Shown here: one piece after another, positions 36,484-46,188 of the stretch
Layout of the letters: every line of letters begins with the position of its first letter
How positions within the stretch are numbered: the stretch's first letter is position 1
From: Gammaproteobacteria bacterium
GTDB taxonomy: Bacteria > Pseudomonadota > Gammaproteobacteria > Pseudomonadales > Azotimanducaceae
DNA length: 64,000 bases
Assembly (NCBI GenBank): GCA_002708765.1
Contig: PAPD01000018.1
Span: 85,693 to 149,692 of the forward strand
Direction: 5' to 3'
Notes under the pieces: generated by a model
What the model was told of the DNA's origin: nothing
The model's input: only the letters and a program-made list of their open reading frames with translations
Database searches by the model: none
Program-made: the position numbers and the translations under genes

Positions 36484-37183
36484 TTGTTCTCCTAAAAGTA
36501 AAAAAAATCCATGCGACAAAAACCGCGAGTGCCATGAGAAACCATTGAAGCGCATACCCTTGGTGTTTTTCTGGAGTCATATTGCTAACGACCCAAGATC
36601 TAGGGAGCGCACCCAGTTGATCCTCTTGCAAACGAACCACGAAAGGGAACAAACCAAGCTGGAGTTCGTTGGAAAGTATATTAATGTCAATCGATTGTAC
36701 GATTTGCGGAAAGTCGTAGTTTAGTTTTTCGATCTTACGGAGGTACGGATTTTTTGGTGCCTTGTATATATGTCCCCTAATTGAGACCATCTCATTGTGC
36801 ATCAAAGGAATATCCAAAGGCGAAGAACGGGTCCTGCCTCTCGGGATAAAACCTCTATTAATTATAAAGTTAAGTGCACTTTCGTCATGAAAAAGCTGAT
36901 GAACTTCGAAACCGACTACTCCTTTATGTATCCTATTATCTAAGAGCAAAATTACTCGGTCATCAAAAGTGCCTTGGAGGATTAGGGGAGTTCCCGAAAG
37001 GACCCTATTTTGGTCAATAAACTCGGGTCTACTCCCAATCTGAGATCTAAAATGCAAATCATTCTCCAGAAGAGCAATCTTCTCTTCTTTTCGGTCGAGC
37101 TGCCAAAACCCCAGATTGATGAAAGATATAAGACACAATAGCGAGAACAAGGTGATCTTAAAGTTATAATGAAAAGTTACCAA
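36476..37183 (-). CDS. SURF1 family cytochrome oxidase assembly protein
   Basis: 235 residues with two transmembrane segments, one near the N terminus (about 8-27, LGFWQLDRKEEK follows it) and one near the C terminus (about 210-230, QWFLMALAVFVAWIFF). Between them is the periplasmic domain with GFIPRGR. SURF1 assists insertion of heme into CoxA. It overlaps the next gene by 8 bp. Confidence 0.93.
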   Translation of the reverse strand: MVTFHYNFKITLFSLLCLISFINLGFWQLDRKEEKIALLENDLHFRSQIGSRPEFIDQNRVLSGTPLILQGTFDDRVILLLDNRIHKGVVGFEVHQLFHDESALNFIINRGFIPRGRTRSSPLDIPLMHNEMVSIRGHIYKAPKNPYLRKIEKLNYDFPQIVQSIDINILSNELQLGLFPFVVRLQEDQLGALPRSWVVSNMTPEKHQGYALQWFLMALAVFVAWIFFTFRRTNG

Positions 37184-37265
37184 TAAAACAAATCCCTAAA
37201 AAAATAATCAAATTCCAAACCTGATAAAAACATATACTATCCCAAAAACCAAAGAGGACCCGCAA

Positions 37266-37493
37266 ATGCTATTAAAATTGCTAGTTGTTTTATTGTTCTT
37301 AGCGAATCTCTTTGCCTTGGGAATTGCTCTAGTCGCACTCATGAGAGATCAGGATCGGGAAGAGGGAACAAGAACAGCAAAATTTCTTCTTGTAAGAGTA
37401 TCTCTTGCCTTGGCTCTATTAATTGTCGTTGCCTACGGTTTTTACACAGGTCAATTAGGAGTTACCGCTCCCTGGTACGGAATTTCTTCTTAG
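37266..37493 (+). CDS. DUF2909 twin-transmembrane protein
   Basis: 75 residues, with two hydrophobic helices (about 3-26 and 42-60) joined by a charged loop RDQDREEGTRTAK. The family is found within cox clusters of gammaproteobacteria and is probably an oxidase accessory subunit or assembly factor, though the function is unproven. It is on the opposite strand to its neighbours and its stop codon overlaps the coxC stop by 4 bp. Confidence 0.8.
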   Translation: MLLKLLVVLLFLANLFALGIALVALMRDQDREEGTRTAKFLLVRVSLALALLIVVAYGFYTGQLGVTAPWYGISS

Positions 37494-38392
37494 CTACCCA
37501 AAACATAAACAAAAACAAACAAACCTAACCACACAACATCAACGAAGTGCCAATACCAGGCCGCGGCCTCAAAACCAAAACAATCTGTCTTGGAAAAATG
37601 TCCTTTAAAAGATCTCAATAACATTACTATCAGCATTATCGTGCCGAGGGTCACATGTGCTCCATGAAAACCGGTAAGCATAAAGAAGGTGGTACCAAAA
37701 ATCCCAGAGGCTAGCGTTAATCCTAAATCTTGGTAAGCATGATAATATTCATACCCCTGTACAAACAGAAAAATAACACCGAGACTGATAGTAACAATTA
37801 ACCAATTTATAAGTTTTCTTCTATTTCCTTCATTAATGCCATGATGAGCAAATGTTACCGTAAAACTGGAGGTTACCAGCAGTAATGTATTTAAGAGAGG
37901 GAGCCCCCATGGGCTTATGATGTCATCAGGTCCGGCAAACCTAGAAGGATCCGGCGTATCAAGCATGGGCCAATGAGGTTGGTATTCTTGCCAAATCATA
38001 TCCGAGGGGCCTCGCTCCCCAACGCCACCAATCCAATCAACTACAAAAGCCCTCACATAGAAAAGAGCTCCAAAAAAAGCCGCAAAAAACATAACCTCTG
38101 AGAAAATAAACCAGCTCATTCCCCATACAAACGATCTATTGAGCTGGTTACTATATAATTTAGAATGATTTTCTTTAATAACCTCACGAAACCAGAAAAA
38201 AAGAGTTCCACTCATAACTAGGCCGCCCATGAAAAATACAATCTCTCCGAAACTACTTTCCTTCTCCGCAGTCATTTCGTTAAACATATTTCCAAGACCG
38301 TAAACTGTAAGGAAAATACCTAACGAAGCAAAAATAGGCAGTTTACTGTTATGAGGCACATAATACTCTTCGTAGGAATCTTCGACGGACAT
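37490..38392 (-). CDS. coxC: cytochrome c oxidase subunit III
   Basis: 300 residues with about seven transmembrane helices. SEVMFFAAFFGALFYVRAF (about 98-116), the segment with FHGAHVTLGTIML (about 240) and FEAAAWYWHFVDVVWLGLFV near the C terminus are diagnostic of subunit III. It stabilises the CoxA catalytic core. It starts 23 bp after ctaG. Confidence 0.96.
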   Translation of the reverse strand: MSVEDSYEEYYVPHNSKLPIFASLGIFLTVYGLGNMFNEMTAEKESSFGEIVFFMGGLVMSGTLFFWFREVIKENHSKLYSNQLNRSFVWGMSWFIFSEVMFFAAFFGALFYVRAFVVDWIGGVGERGPSDMIWQEYQPHWPMLDTPDPSRFAGPDDIISPWGLPLLNTLLLVTSSFTVTFAHHGINEGNRRKLINWLIVTISLGVIFLFVQGYEYYHAYQDLGLTLASGIFGTTFFMLTGFHGAHVTLGTIMLIVMLLRSFKGHFSKTDCFGFEAAAWYWHFVDVVWLGLFVFVYVLGS

Positions 38393-38415
38393 TTTTCTCT
38401 CCCAAGAACTAATTT

Positions 38416-38970
38416 TTATCTAAACGCTACCTGCGTATTTTCCGTTATGTCATAAAGAGTATATGAAAGAGTTAGGCGCCCTACATCAGACGGTATATCT
38501 CTATCAACAATAAACCTCAGAGGCATATCGAGCTCTTCTCCATTCCTAAGTTCCTGACTTTCGAAACAAAAACACTCCGTCTTATGAAGATAATCAGCAG
38601 CTTTAAACGGGGTCACACTCGGAATAGCTTTGCCAACCATCGTGGAACCAGTTTTATTACGAACAAAGAACTCTGTCTCATTGATCTGTCCTGGCTTTAC
38701 TTTCATCGAACGCACTTTAGGCCGAAACTCCCAAGGCATATCCGCATTTCTATTTGTCAAAAACTGAACCGTAACAAAACGACTGTCATCAACGTCTATT
38801 TGAGACGAAGTTTGATATGCCCCCGAGGTTTTTCCATTAAAACCAGTAACTTCACATACAATATCGTAAAGAGGAACCAACAAGAAACCAAATACAAACA
38901 TCCCAACAACTACACCAACTAGCTTGCCTAAACCTCGTGTCTTCAATCCATCGTTTTCCATATCAGCCAT
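38416..38970 (-). CDS. ctaG: cytochrome c oxidase assembly protein CtaG (Cox11)
   Basis: 184 residues from the ATG at 38970, which overlaps the coxA stop by 8 bp; the frame is open for 39 more codons inside coxA, but family proteins start near here. One transmembrane helix (about 12-35, VGVVVGMFVFGFLLVPLYDI) is followed by a periplasmic domain with the copper-binding CFCFE near residue 130. It delivers copper to the CuB site of CoxA. ATG at 38961 is an alternative start. Confidence 0.93.
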   Translation of the reverse strand: MADMENDGLKTRGLGKLVGVVVGMFVFGFLLVPLYDIVCEVTGFNGKTSGAYQTSSQIDVDDSRFVTVQFLTNRNADMPWEFRPKVRSMKVKPGQINETEFFVRNKTGSTMVGKAIPSVTPFKAADYLHKTECFCFESQELRNGEELDMPLRFIVDRDIPSDVGRLTLSYTLYDITENTQVAFR

Positions 38971-40555
38971 GTGCTTCAGCCATGTTGGTGGGCGGCTTAG
39001 AAAACGTGTGATATGGCGCTGGAGATGGAATTGTCCACTCAAGTCCTTTGGCCCCTTCCCAAACTCTCTCGGTCGCACGCTCCCCACCCCTAATACATTT
39101 CAGTATTATAAAAAGAAACAGCAGCTGACTGAAACCAAAGAGGAAAGCTCCGCAACTGGAAACCATATTCCAATCCGCGAATTGAAGTGCATAATCAGGG
39201 ATCCTTCTAGGCATTCCCGCCAAACCTATAAAATGTTGCGGGAAAAAGGTCACATTGATTCCGATAAAAGATAGCCAGAAATGCGTCTTTCCTAAAGTCT
39301 CGTCGTACATATTCCCAGTCCATTTCGGAAGCCAATAATACACCGCAGCCATAATCGAAAAAATTGATCCGGGGACCAGCACATAGTGAAAATGTGCTAC
39401 AACAAAATAAGTATCATGGTACTGGAAATCAGCGGGAACAATCGCGAGCATTAGCCCGGAAAAACCACCAATTGTAAATAAAATCACAAAAGCCACAGCA
39501 AACAACATTGGTGTCTCAAATGTCATCGATCCCTGCCACATAGTCGCAACCCAGTTAAAAACCTTCACACCAGTCGGAACGGCTATCACCATGGTCGCAT
39601 ACATGAAGTAAAGTTCTCCAGCTAGAGGAATTCCTACCGTAAACATATGGTGAGCCCAGACAATGAATGAAAGAAAAGCTATAGAGGCAGTGGCGTAAAC
39701 CATTGAATCGTAACCGAACAGTTTTTTTCTAGCAAAAGTAGGAATGATGGCAGAAACTACACCGAAAGCAGGCAAGATCATTATGTAGACTTCAGGATGC
39801 CCGAAAAACCAGAAGACATGCTGAAATAATACTGGGTCTCCACCACCACCCGCGTTGAAAAACGCAGTCCCAAAATGTATATCCATCAACATCATAGTCA
39901 CTACGCCCGCTAAAACAGGCATTACTGCTATAAGAAGATATGCTGTGATTAGCCAAGTCCAAACAAATAAAGGCATTTGCATCAAAGTCATACCCGGCGC
40001 TCGCATATTAAGAATCGTGACTATCACATTGATAGAGCCCATTATTGAAGAAATTCCCATAAGATGGACCGCAAAAATAAAGAAGGTGACACTAGGTGGA
40101 GCATATTCAGTGGAAAGAGGCGCATAGAAGGTCCATCCATAATTTGGGGCTCCACCTTCCATTAAAAAAGTAGAAAGAAGCATTCCGAATGCAAATGGAA
40201 GAATCCAGAAGCTGTAATTATTCATTCTTGGAAGGGCCATGTCCGGAGCTCCGATCATCATCGGAACCAACCAGTTGGCTAGCCCCACAAAAGCCGGCAT
40301 CACCGCCCCAAAGACCATTATCAATCCATGCATTGTAGTAAGCTGATTAAAGAGCTCCGGCTGGACAATCTGCAACCCTGGCTGGAAAAGTTCTGCTCTA
40401 ATACCTAAAGCACATATACCTCCGATAAAAAACATCAGAAAACTGAACCACAGATACAAGGTGCCTATATCCTTGTGATTGGTCGTAAAGACCCAGCGCA
40501 ATATACCTTTGTCGGGGCCATGGTGATTATCATGCTCTTCTATAACCGCGTTCAT
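38963..40555 (-). CDS. coxA: cytochrome c oxidase subunit I
   Basis: 530 residues, twelve transmembrane helices. Heme and copper ligands are seen in TMHGLIMVFGAV (low-spin heme), WFFGHPEVYIMILPAFG (CuB His and cross-linked Tyr), WAHHMFTVG, and HFHYVLVPGSIF (both hemes). The Glu of the D-channel is in HPEVYI context as in A-type oxidases. It reduces oxygen to water and pumps protons. It follows coxB by 10 bp. Confidence 0.98.
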   Translation of the reverse strand: MNAVIEEHDNHHGPDKGILRWVFTTNHKDIGTLYLWFSFLMFFIGGICALGIRAELFQPGLQIVQPELFNQLTTMHGLIMVFGAVMPAFVGLANWLVPMMIGAPDMALPRMNNYSFWILPFAFGMLLSTFLMEGGAPNYGWTFYAPLSTEYAPPSVTFFIFAVHLMGISSIMGSINVIVTILNMRAPGMTLMQMPLFVWTWLITAYLLIAVMPVLAGVVTMMLMDIHFGTAFFNAGGGGDPVLFQHVFWFFGHPEVYIMILPAFGVVSAIIPTFARKKLFGYDSMVYATASIAFLSFIVWAHHMFTVGIPLAGELYFMYATMVIAVPTGVKVFNWVATMWQGSMTFETPMLFAVAFVILFTIGGFSGLMLAIVPADFQYHDTYFVVAHFHYVLVPGSIFSIMAAVYYWLPKWTGNMYDETLGKTHFWLSFIGINVTFFPQHFIGLAGMPRRIPDYALQFADWNMVSSCGAFLFGFSQLLFLFIILKCIRGGERATERVWEGAKGLEWTIPSPAPYHTFSKPPTNMAEAHG

Positions 40556-40565
40556 GCTGCTTCTC

Positions 40566-41723
40566 CTACTGGCTAGCCATCATGGTGTTAATATCCTTGG
40601 GCTGAACCGAATCTTTCATATTATTTCCCCATGCGTTTCGTGTATAGGTCACAACCGATGCTATCTCCGCAGCATTTAATTGCTGCCCGAAGGCCTGCAT
40701 CGCGGTTCCAGCTCGTCCATATAGCAATATATCAATATGAGCTTCGATAGGGCCGACCGGGATTCCAAGGCCTACGAGAGACGGGAAAGCAGGAGGAATA
40801 CCCTGACCATTGACTTGATGACAGGCCGCACAATTTCTAGCGTATACTTCTTCTCCTTTTTCCAAAAGTTCATCCATTGACCAAGATTTGCCTACTATTT
40901 CAAAAACTTTTGCGGCCTCTTCCTGTTTAGTGATAACCCAGGCATCAAAATCTTCCTGCTCCATTGCGTGCACAACTACGGGCATAAATCCGTGATCCTT
41001 CCCACAAAGCTCGGCACACTGTCCTCTGTAGATTCCCGGCTTCTCAATCACAGCCCAGCTTTCATGAACAAACCCCGGAATTGCATCTTTCTTTACAGCG
41101 AAATCGGGTACCCAAAAGGAATGGATTACATCATTAGATGTTATCAAAAACCTTATTCGCTTATTTATAGGAACTACCAGTGGATTATCAACATCTAGAA
41201 GATAATACTCTCCCTTTCCAGCCCGATTCTGAATTTCGTCTTGAGGCGTAAGTAACGCGCTCATAAATTGAATTTCCTTGGAAGGATCTTCATTTAAATA
41301 AGTGTACTGCCATTTCCATTGATAACCCCTTACTTCTACGTCCAGTTCCGGCTCCCCAGGTTCATACATCTCTCTAAGCGTACTTGTCGCCGGGACCGCC
41401 ATTCCTAAAAGTATAACAATAGGAATAACTGTCCATGCAATTTCTAGTTTTGTACTTTCATGGAAACTCGCTGCTTTAACTCCCAATGATTTTCTATGAA
41501 TTACCATGGAGAGAATCATGGCTCCAAAAACAACTACTCCGATAGCACAACAGATATAGAATATAAGCATATGAAGATCGTAAACTTCTCTACTTATTTC
41601 TGTGACCCCTTTCCTCAGATTAAGAGCGAACCAATCCGCTGACGCAACATGAGAAAAAAGAAACGCTGGCAAAAGCCATATCTGCTTCGGCCGCTTTAAT
41701 ATATTCATTTTGGGAAACTCCAT
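40566..41723 (-). CDS. coxB: cytochrome c oxidase subunit II with fused cytochrome c (caa3 type)
   Basis: 385 residues. Signal peptide (about 6-29), two transmembrane helices (about 50-75 and 95-115), the CuA domain with YRGQCAELCGKDHGFMPV (about 230-247), then a cytochrome c domain with NCAACHQVNG (about 295-304) and methionine ligand in AMQAFGQQL. The fused cytochrome marks a caa3-type oxidase. The first gene of the leftward cox operon. ATG at 41708 is an alternative start. Confidence 0.97.
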   Translation of the reverse strand: MEFPKMNILKRPKQIWLLPAFLFSHVASADWFALNLRKGVTEISREVYDLHMLIFYICCAIGVVVFGAMILSMVIHRKSLGVKAASFHESTKLEIAWTVIPIVILLGMAVPATSTLREMYEPGEPELDVEVRGYQWKWQYTYLNEDPSKEIQFMSALLTPQDEIQNRAGKGEYYLLDVDNPLVVPINKRIRFLITSNDVIHSFWVPDFAVKKDAIPGFVHESWAVIEKPGIYRGQCAELCGKDHGFMPVVVHAMEQEDFDAWVITKQEEAAKVFEIVGKSWSMDELLEKGEEVYARNCAACHQVNGQGIPPAFPSLVGLGIPVGPIEAHIDILLYGRAGTAMQAFGQQLNAAEIASVVTYTRNAWGNNMKDSVQPKDINTMMASQ

Positions 41724-41873
41724 CTAATAAAGACTAATCGTCTCGCCGGAAAGAAAGACTAATTTTTTTGGGCCTAACCTGTCGTAAAAGCCCAATTATA
41801 GCAGTGATGGCGGAGTATTCTCAAACCAATACTGCTTACTTTTAGTTGGCCAATAACTTAACAAAAACCTTTT

Positions 41874-42068
41874 TTAATCAGAAATGGTCAGCTTAACTTG
41901 AGACCATTCGTCTAAAGAATCTAGCTTTTTTGAGTCACTCTTAAACTGCCGGAAATCACATCCGATACAATGCAACGATTCTTTAGCCTCATCACGCAGA
42001 ATATATAGAGCCTCCACCGCTCCGCATGATGGGCATTTGGCTCCGGAAATAAATCTTTTTTTTAACAA
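41874..42068 (-). CDS. yheV: YheV-type zinc-ribbon protein
   Basis: 64 residues with two cysteine pairs, CPSC (residues 12-15) and CIGC (about 34-37), forming a likely zinc ribbon, and a C-terminal charged tail. It lies 30 bp downstream of prlC, the conserved prlC-yheV arrangement of gammaproteobacteria. Function unknown. Confidence 0.82.
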   Translation of the reverse strand: MLKKRFISGAKCPSCGAVEALYILRDEAKESLHCIGCDFRQFKSDSKKLDSLDEWSQVKLTISD

Positions 42069-42098
42069 TTCGCCTCAACCTAGTATATTACTTTGCTA

Positions 42099-44144
42099 TC
42101 AGCTTATTCCGTTCTGCTCAAGCAAAGCATCGATCCGAGGCTCGCGCCCCATAAATTCAAAAAACAAATCCGAAGCATCCACTGAACCCCCTCTTTCTAG
42201 AATGGATGCGAGAAATCTTTCACCCGTCTGACGGTTAAAAACTCCGCTTTCTTGAAATTTGGAATAAGCATCCGCCGAAAGAACTTCAGCCCATTTATAA
42301 CTATAATAGCCAGCCGCATAACCTCCTGAAAAAATATGGGAAAAACTATTTTCGAAGGAGTATTTCTGTGGGGGATTAACTACGGCTACTTCTTCTCTTA
42401 CTTCCTGCATAAGCCTTTCAACTTGATTTTCCTGATCAGGATCAAACTCGACATGAAGGCGCATATCAAAGAGTGCAAATTCTAGCTGCCTAACCATCGC
42501 CATCGCAGAATTAAAATTCCTTGCCGCAATAAGTTTTTCAAGAAGATAGTCGGGTAATGGATCTCCGCTATCAATATGCCCAGAAATAAAGGCAAGAGCT
42601 TCTTTCTCCCAGCAGTAATTCTCCATGAACTGAGAAGGTAATTCGATTGCGTCCCACGAAACTCCATTTATCCCAGAAACAGGGGCGACATCTATTTGTG
42701 TTAACATATGATGCAACCCATGACCAAACTCGTGGAACAGTGTGATTACTTCCTCATGACTTAGAAGGGCAGATTTATTTCCAACAGGGCCAGAGAAATT
42801 GCAAGTAAGAAAAGCTACTGGTAACTGTAACTTATCCGATTTCTCAGATCGACGGACCATGCACTCGGCCATCCATGCTCCACCGCGTTTATTTTCTCTT
42901 GCATACAAGTCAAGATAGAAGCCGGCGATAACCTTGCCGTTGCGGGAAATCTCAAAGGTCTGAACATCATCGTGCCACTTTGACACCGAGTAAATCTCTT
43001 TTACGTTCAGATCAAACAATCGATTAATTACTTCATACAAACCTGTCAGTACCTTTGGCACTGGAAAATATGATCGCAAAAAATCTTCAGAAATATCAAA
43101 TAAATCCTGCCGCAATTTTTCAGAATAGTATGCTACATCCCAAGGCTCCAGTTCATCCATATCATCGATTTTCTTAGCGTAATCCCGAATTGCCTTGAGT
43201 TCTCCTAAAGCCTGGGGTTTTGACTTATGAGCTAGTTCTCTTAAAAAGGAAATGATCTGCTCGGGGGATTCAGCCATTTTTTTTGATGTCGAAAGCTCAG
43301 CATAATTCTTGAACCCTAGAATATCTGCCAGTTTTCTCCGAGCATTTAGTAACCTCGGGACAATAGCGGAATTATCGAACTCCGCTGCCCCGGGTCCGAA
43401 CTCGGTTGCCCTAGTTCCATACGCCATATAAAGCTCTTCGCGGAGTCGCCGATTATCGCAATGAACTATTACCGAACGATAACATGGCATTTCAAGAGTC
43501 AACAAATATCCGTCTAATGCCTTATTCTCTGCAGCCTGTTTCATCAAAGCAAGTGCGTTCTCAGGAATACCAGATAACTCGGAAACATCGGAAACTTGCT
43601 TATTCCAAGCCTGTGTGGAATCCAAAACATTGTTACTGAAATCTGTGCCAAGAATGGAAATCTCTTTCTTTAATTCTGATAATTTTTCTTTCTGGTCGAC
43701 GGGAAGATCGATTCCCGACAGATGAAAATCTCTGATGGCATTTAAAACGACCTTCTGTTCTGGAATCTTAAGATGAGAAAAATAATCTCCGTTCTCGATT
43801 TGCCGATATGCAGCATAAAGATCACTATTTTGATCGATTTCTGTCTGTAAATTAGTAATTTCAACCAACCCCTCTGAATGAACTTTTCTAATTGCTTCAT
43901 TATTGGAAACCGCATTTAGATGAGACACAGGTGCCCAGAATTTGTTTAGTTCATCCTCGAGCTCTTCTCTATGCTTAACTAGATTTTCAAATGATAAGTT
44001 ATCCTCCTCTAGTCGTTCTTTTATTCCAGTACGAACCTCTTTAATAATAGTCCTAAGCGACGAAAGAACATTATCCGGGTCTATATCTTGAAAATCTGGA
44101 TAATTCACTTTAGGAAGCAAGGCTTTTTCAATTTTTCGCTCCAA
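42099..44144 (-). CDS. prlC: oligopeptidase A (M3 metallopeptidase)
   Basis: 681 residues, the usual length. It degrades signal peptides and small peptides in the cytoplasm. The zinc motif HEFGHGLHH lies near residue 470 (HExxH), with a distal glutamate segment IELPSQFMENYCWE. The start is TTG at 44144, one base after the aroE stop; no ATG lies in a suitable place before conserved sequence begins at LLPKVNYPDF. yheV follows. Confidence 0.94.
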   Translation of the reverse strand: MERKIEKALLPKVNYPDFQDIDPDNVLSSLRTIIKEVRTGIKERLEEDNLSFENLVKHREELEDELNKFWAPVSHLNAVSNNEAIRKVHSEGLVEITNLQTEIDQNSDLYAAYRQIENGDYFSHLKIPEQKVVLNAIRDFHLSGIDLPVDQKEKLSELKKEISILGTDFSNNVLDSTQAWNKQVSDVSELSGIPENALALMKQAAENKALDGYLLTLEMPCYRSVIVHCDNRRLREELYMAYGTRATEFGPGAAEFDNSAIVPRLLNARRKLADILGFKNYAELSTSKKMAESPEQIISFLRELAHKSKPQALGELKAIRDYAKKIDDMDELEPWDVAYYSEKLRQDLFDISEDFLRSYFPVPKVLTGLYEVINRLFDLNVKEIYSVSKWHDDVQTFEISRNGKVIAGFYLDLYARENKRGGAWMAECMVRRSEKSDKLQLPVAFLTCNFSGPVGNKSALLSHEEVITLFHEFGHGLHHMLTQIDVAPVSGINGVSWDAIELPSQFMENYCWEKEALAFISGHIDSGDPLPDYLLEKLIAARNFNSAMAMVRQLEFALFDMRLHVEFDPDQENQVERLMQEVREEVAVVNPPQKYSFENSFSHIFSGGYAAGYYSYKWAEVLSADAYSKFQESGVFNRQTGERFLASILERGGSVDASDLFFEFMGREPRIDALLEQNGIS

Positions 44145-44960
44145 TCAGTTTTCCTTTCGAAGTTTCTCAATAACCGGAAGGGTTTCGGGTCTTTTTCCGA
44201 ACCAAAATGCAAAGGCCTCAGCCGCCTGTTCAACAAGCATTCCTATACCATTATAGGCTCTGCACTTTGAGTTTTCTTGACACCACCTTTGAAATGGAGT
44301 CAAGCCGTCATCGTAAACCATGTCATAACAAAACTCGACTTTGTCTAAGATTCTTTTGGGTAAATTAATTTGGCCACTAGCTATGCCTATCGACGTTCCA
44401 TTAATAAGAAAATCATAATCGTCAGCTAATTCATCCAAATCTAGCGCTTCAACCCGACCTGAAAACTTCTTCGCCAGTTTTTCTGATTTTTCTCTGGTTC
44501 GATTATATACAGATATCCCTAAAGGATTTCTATCAACCAGACTTTTCATAACGCCACTAACTGCGCCACCAGCACCGAGGACCAAGATTTTTTTTGACGG
44601 AATTGTTTTTGCTAGATTAACTTCTATGTCCTTAATGAGGCCGATTCCATCGGTATTCTCTCCGGTCAAGAACCCATTGTTGTCAATCAAAACTGTATTA
44701 ACCGCCTCGGCCTCGGCAGCCGAACTAGATAACCTATCGGCTAGGCTCCACGCGTCCCTCTTGCAGGGCAAGGTCACATTAAAACCATACCCTCCTTTCC
44801 TTATAAACGACCTCACTGTTTCATCAAAACCACCAAAAGGCACCAGCAGTTTCTCGTACGAAATTTCAAGTTCAACTGCCTTCGCAAAAAAATTGTGTAT
44901 GATCGGTGACCGGCTATGCGCTATAGGATTTCCCATTACAGCGAGCTTATATTTTTTCAT
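44145..44960 (-). CDS. aroE: shikimate dehydrogenase
   Basis: 271 residues. It reduces 3-dehydroshikimate with NADPH in aromatic amino acid synthesis. The N terminus MKKYKLAVMGNPIAHSRSPIIH carries the substrate-binding SRSP. The catalytic Lys lies in NVTLPCKRDAWSL (about 58-70) and the Asp in GENTDGIGL (about 98-106). The nucleotide-binding GAGGAVSGV is near 127-135. It overlaps tsaC by 4 bp. Confidence 0.95.
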   Translation of the reverse strand: MKKYKLAVMGNPIAHSRSPIIHNFFAKAVELEISYEKLLVPFGGFDETVRSFIRKGGYGFNVTLPCKRDAWSLADRLSSSAAEAEAVNTVLIDNNGFLTGENTDGIGLIKDIEVNLAKTIPSKKILVLGAGGAVSGVMKSLVDRNPLGISVYNRTREKSEKLAKKFSGRVEALDLDELADDYDFLINGTSIGIASGQINLPKRILDKVEFCYDMVYDDGLTPFQRWCQENSKCRAYNGIGMLVEQAAEAFAFWFGKRPETLPVIEKLRKEN

Positions 44961-45508
44961 CTAAATACCTCACCGGTAATTATATGCCGTATCTCGGTTG
45001 GTTTTTCCAAACCACCCAGGCTCCCTTCTAACACGTAATCAATTTCGTCTTCGAAATAAACTAGGAAATCCTCTGCAGATTTTACAGGGGGGAACCCGGT
45101 AATATTTGCCGATGTCGAGACCAACGGGCCTACTTGGTCACAAAGACTTTTCACTTCGGGATGCGCGCTAACCCTCAGACCCAGAGTTTCATTAGCACCA
45201 ACAATCCACTCCGGAGCGACACCATTGTCGGGAACCAAAAAACTCACTGGACCAGGCCATATTTTATCTAATTGAGCTAAGTTATTTTCTTCTAGTCCTT
45301 CAAGAAAGGGAAAAAATTGATCGATTTCTGAAGCCACGAGCAATAAACCTTTGTCTTTAGTTCTTTTCTTTAATCGAAGCAATCGTTCAACTGCCTTCTC
45401 GGAAAACGGATTACAACCTAAGCCCCAAACTCCTTCAGTAGGATAGCCAATTATTCCGTCATCACGAACCACATTGGCTGCTAACTCTATTTTTTCTTCT
45501 CTTTCCAA
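44957..45508 (-). CDS. tsaC: threonylcarbamoyl-AMP synthase
   Basis: 183 residues of the YrdC/Sua5 family, the short TsaC form. It makes threonylcarbamoyl-AMP for t6A37 in tRNAs. Motifs are IGYPTEGVWGLGCNPF (about 20-35), RLLRLKKRTKDKGLLLV with the conserved KxRxxxK basic set (about 42-58) and PLVSTSANITGFPP (about 137-150). The start is TTG at 45508. tsaC-aroE-prlC run leftward; dprA, often near tsaC and def, is absent. Confidence 0.93.
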   Translation of the reverse strand: MEREEKIELAANVVRDDGIIGYPTEGVWGLGCNPFSEKAVERLLRLKKRTKDKGLLLVASEIDQFFPFLEGLEENNLAQLDKIWPGPVSFLVPDNGVAPEWIVGANETLGLRVSAHPEVKSLCDQVGPLVSTSANITGFPPVKSAEDFLVYFEDEIDYVLEGSLGGLEKPTEIRHIITGEVFR

Positions 45509-45678
45509 AGCCTAATGCCTGCTGCTATCACCATAAACCCCTTAAAAAATCCCTGATAAGCCGAGAAGATAACGGCATGAATCACTTTGATAGAGATTTA
45601 AATTTAGAAAAAAGATACAATAGCTAGGTTCAAAATGCTCCATTTAAAATAGAAATTTATTTTTTGCGGTGCCAAAAA

Positions 45679-46182
45679 ATGCAATCTCTCGACATACTTG
45701 AGTTTCCAGATCCTAGATTACGTAAAGTTGCCACTCCAGTTGAAAATGTAACTTCGGAAATATCTGAATTTGCAGACAAGCTCCTTTACACCATGTACCA
45801 AGCGATCGGAATCGGCCTCGCAGCAACTCAGGTAAACTTCCATAAACGGATAATCGCGATCGACGTATCCGAAACCAAAGATAACCCTCTCATCCTGATA
45901 AACCCAGTGATTGTTGATTCGAGTGGAGAATTGGAAACAAATGAGGGATGCCTTTCGATCCCTGGTTTCTATGAGCCTGTAAGGAGATTTGAAGAAATCA
46001 GCTTCAAGGCTTTAGACAAGATGGGTAAGGAATATGAAATCCATACAAAAGGAATTTTGGCGATTTGCGTTCAGCACGAGATAGATCACCTAGAAGGAAA
46101 ATTATTTGTAGATTATGTATCAAGTGCTAAGCGCCAGTTAATAAGAAAGAAATTGAAAAAAGCTAAACAGAATATGGCTTAG
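45679..46182 (+). CDS. def: peptide deformylase
   Basis: 167 residues from the ATG at 45679 (an upstream TTG at 45664 adds five codons and is less like the family). It removes the formyl group from nascent proteins. Motif 1 GIGLAATQV (about 44-52), motif 2 EGCLS with the metal cysteine (about 89-93) and motif 3 QHEIDHLEG (about 131-139) are complete. It is divergent from tsaC and heads def-fmt-rsmB-trkA-trkH. Confidence 0.97.
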   Translation: MQSLDILEFPDPRLRKVATPVENVTSEISEFADKLLYTMYQAIGIGLAATQVNFHKRIIAIDVSETKDNPLILINPVIVDSSGELETNEGCLSIPGFYEPVRRFEEISFKALDKMGKEYEIHTKGILAICVQHEIDHLEGKLFVDYVSSAKRQLIRKKLKKAKQNMA

Positions 46183-46188
46183 ATAGAG

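Noticed and set aside
38971..39087. Longer ctaG start inside coxA
   Set aside because: The extra 39 residues are the out-of-frame shadow of the coxA 3' end; family proteins start near 38970.
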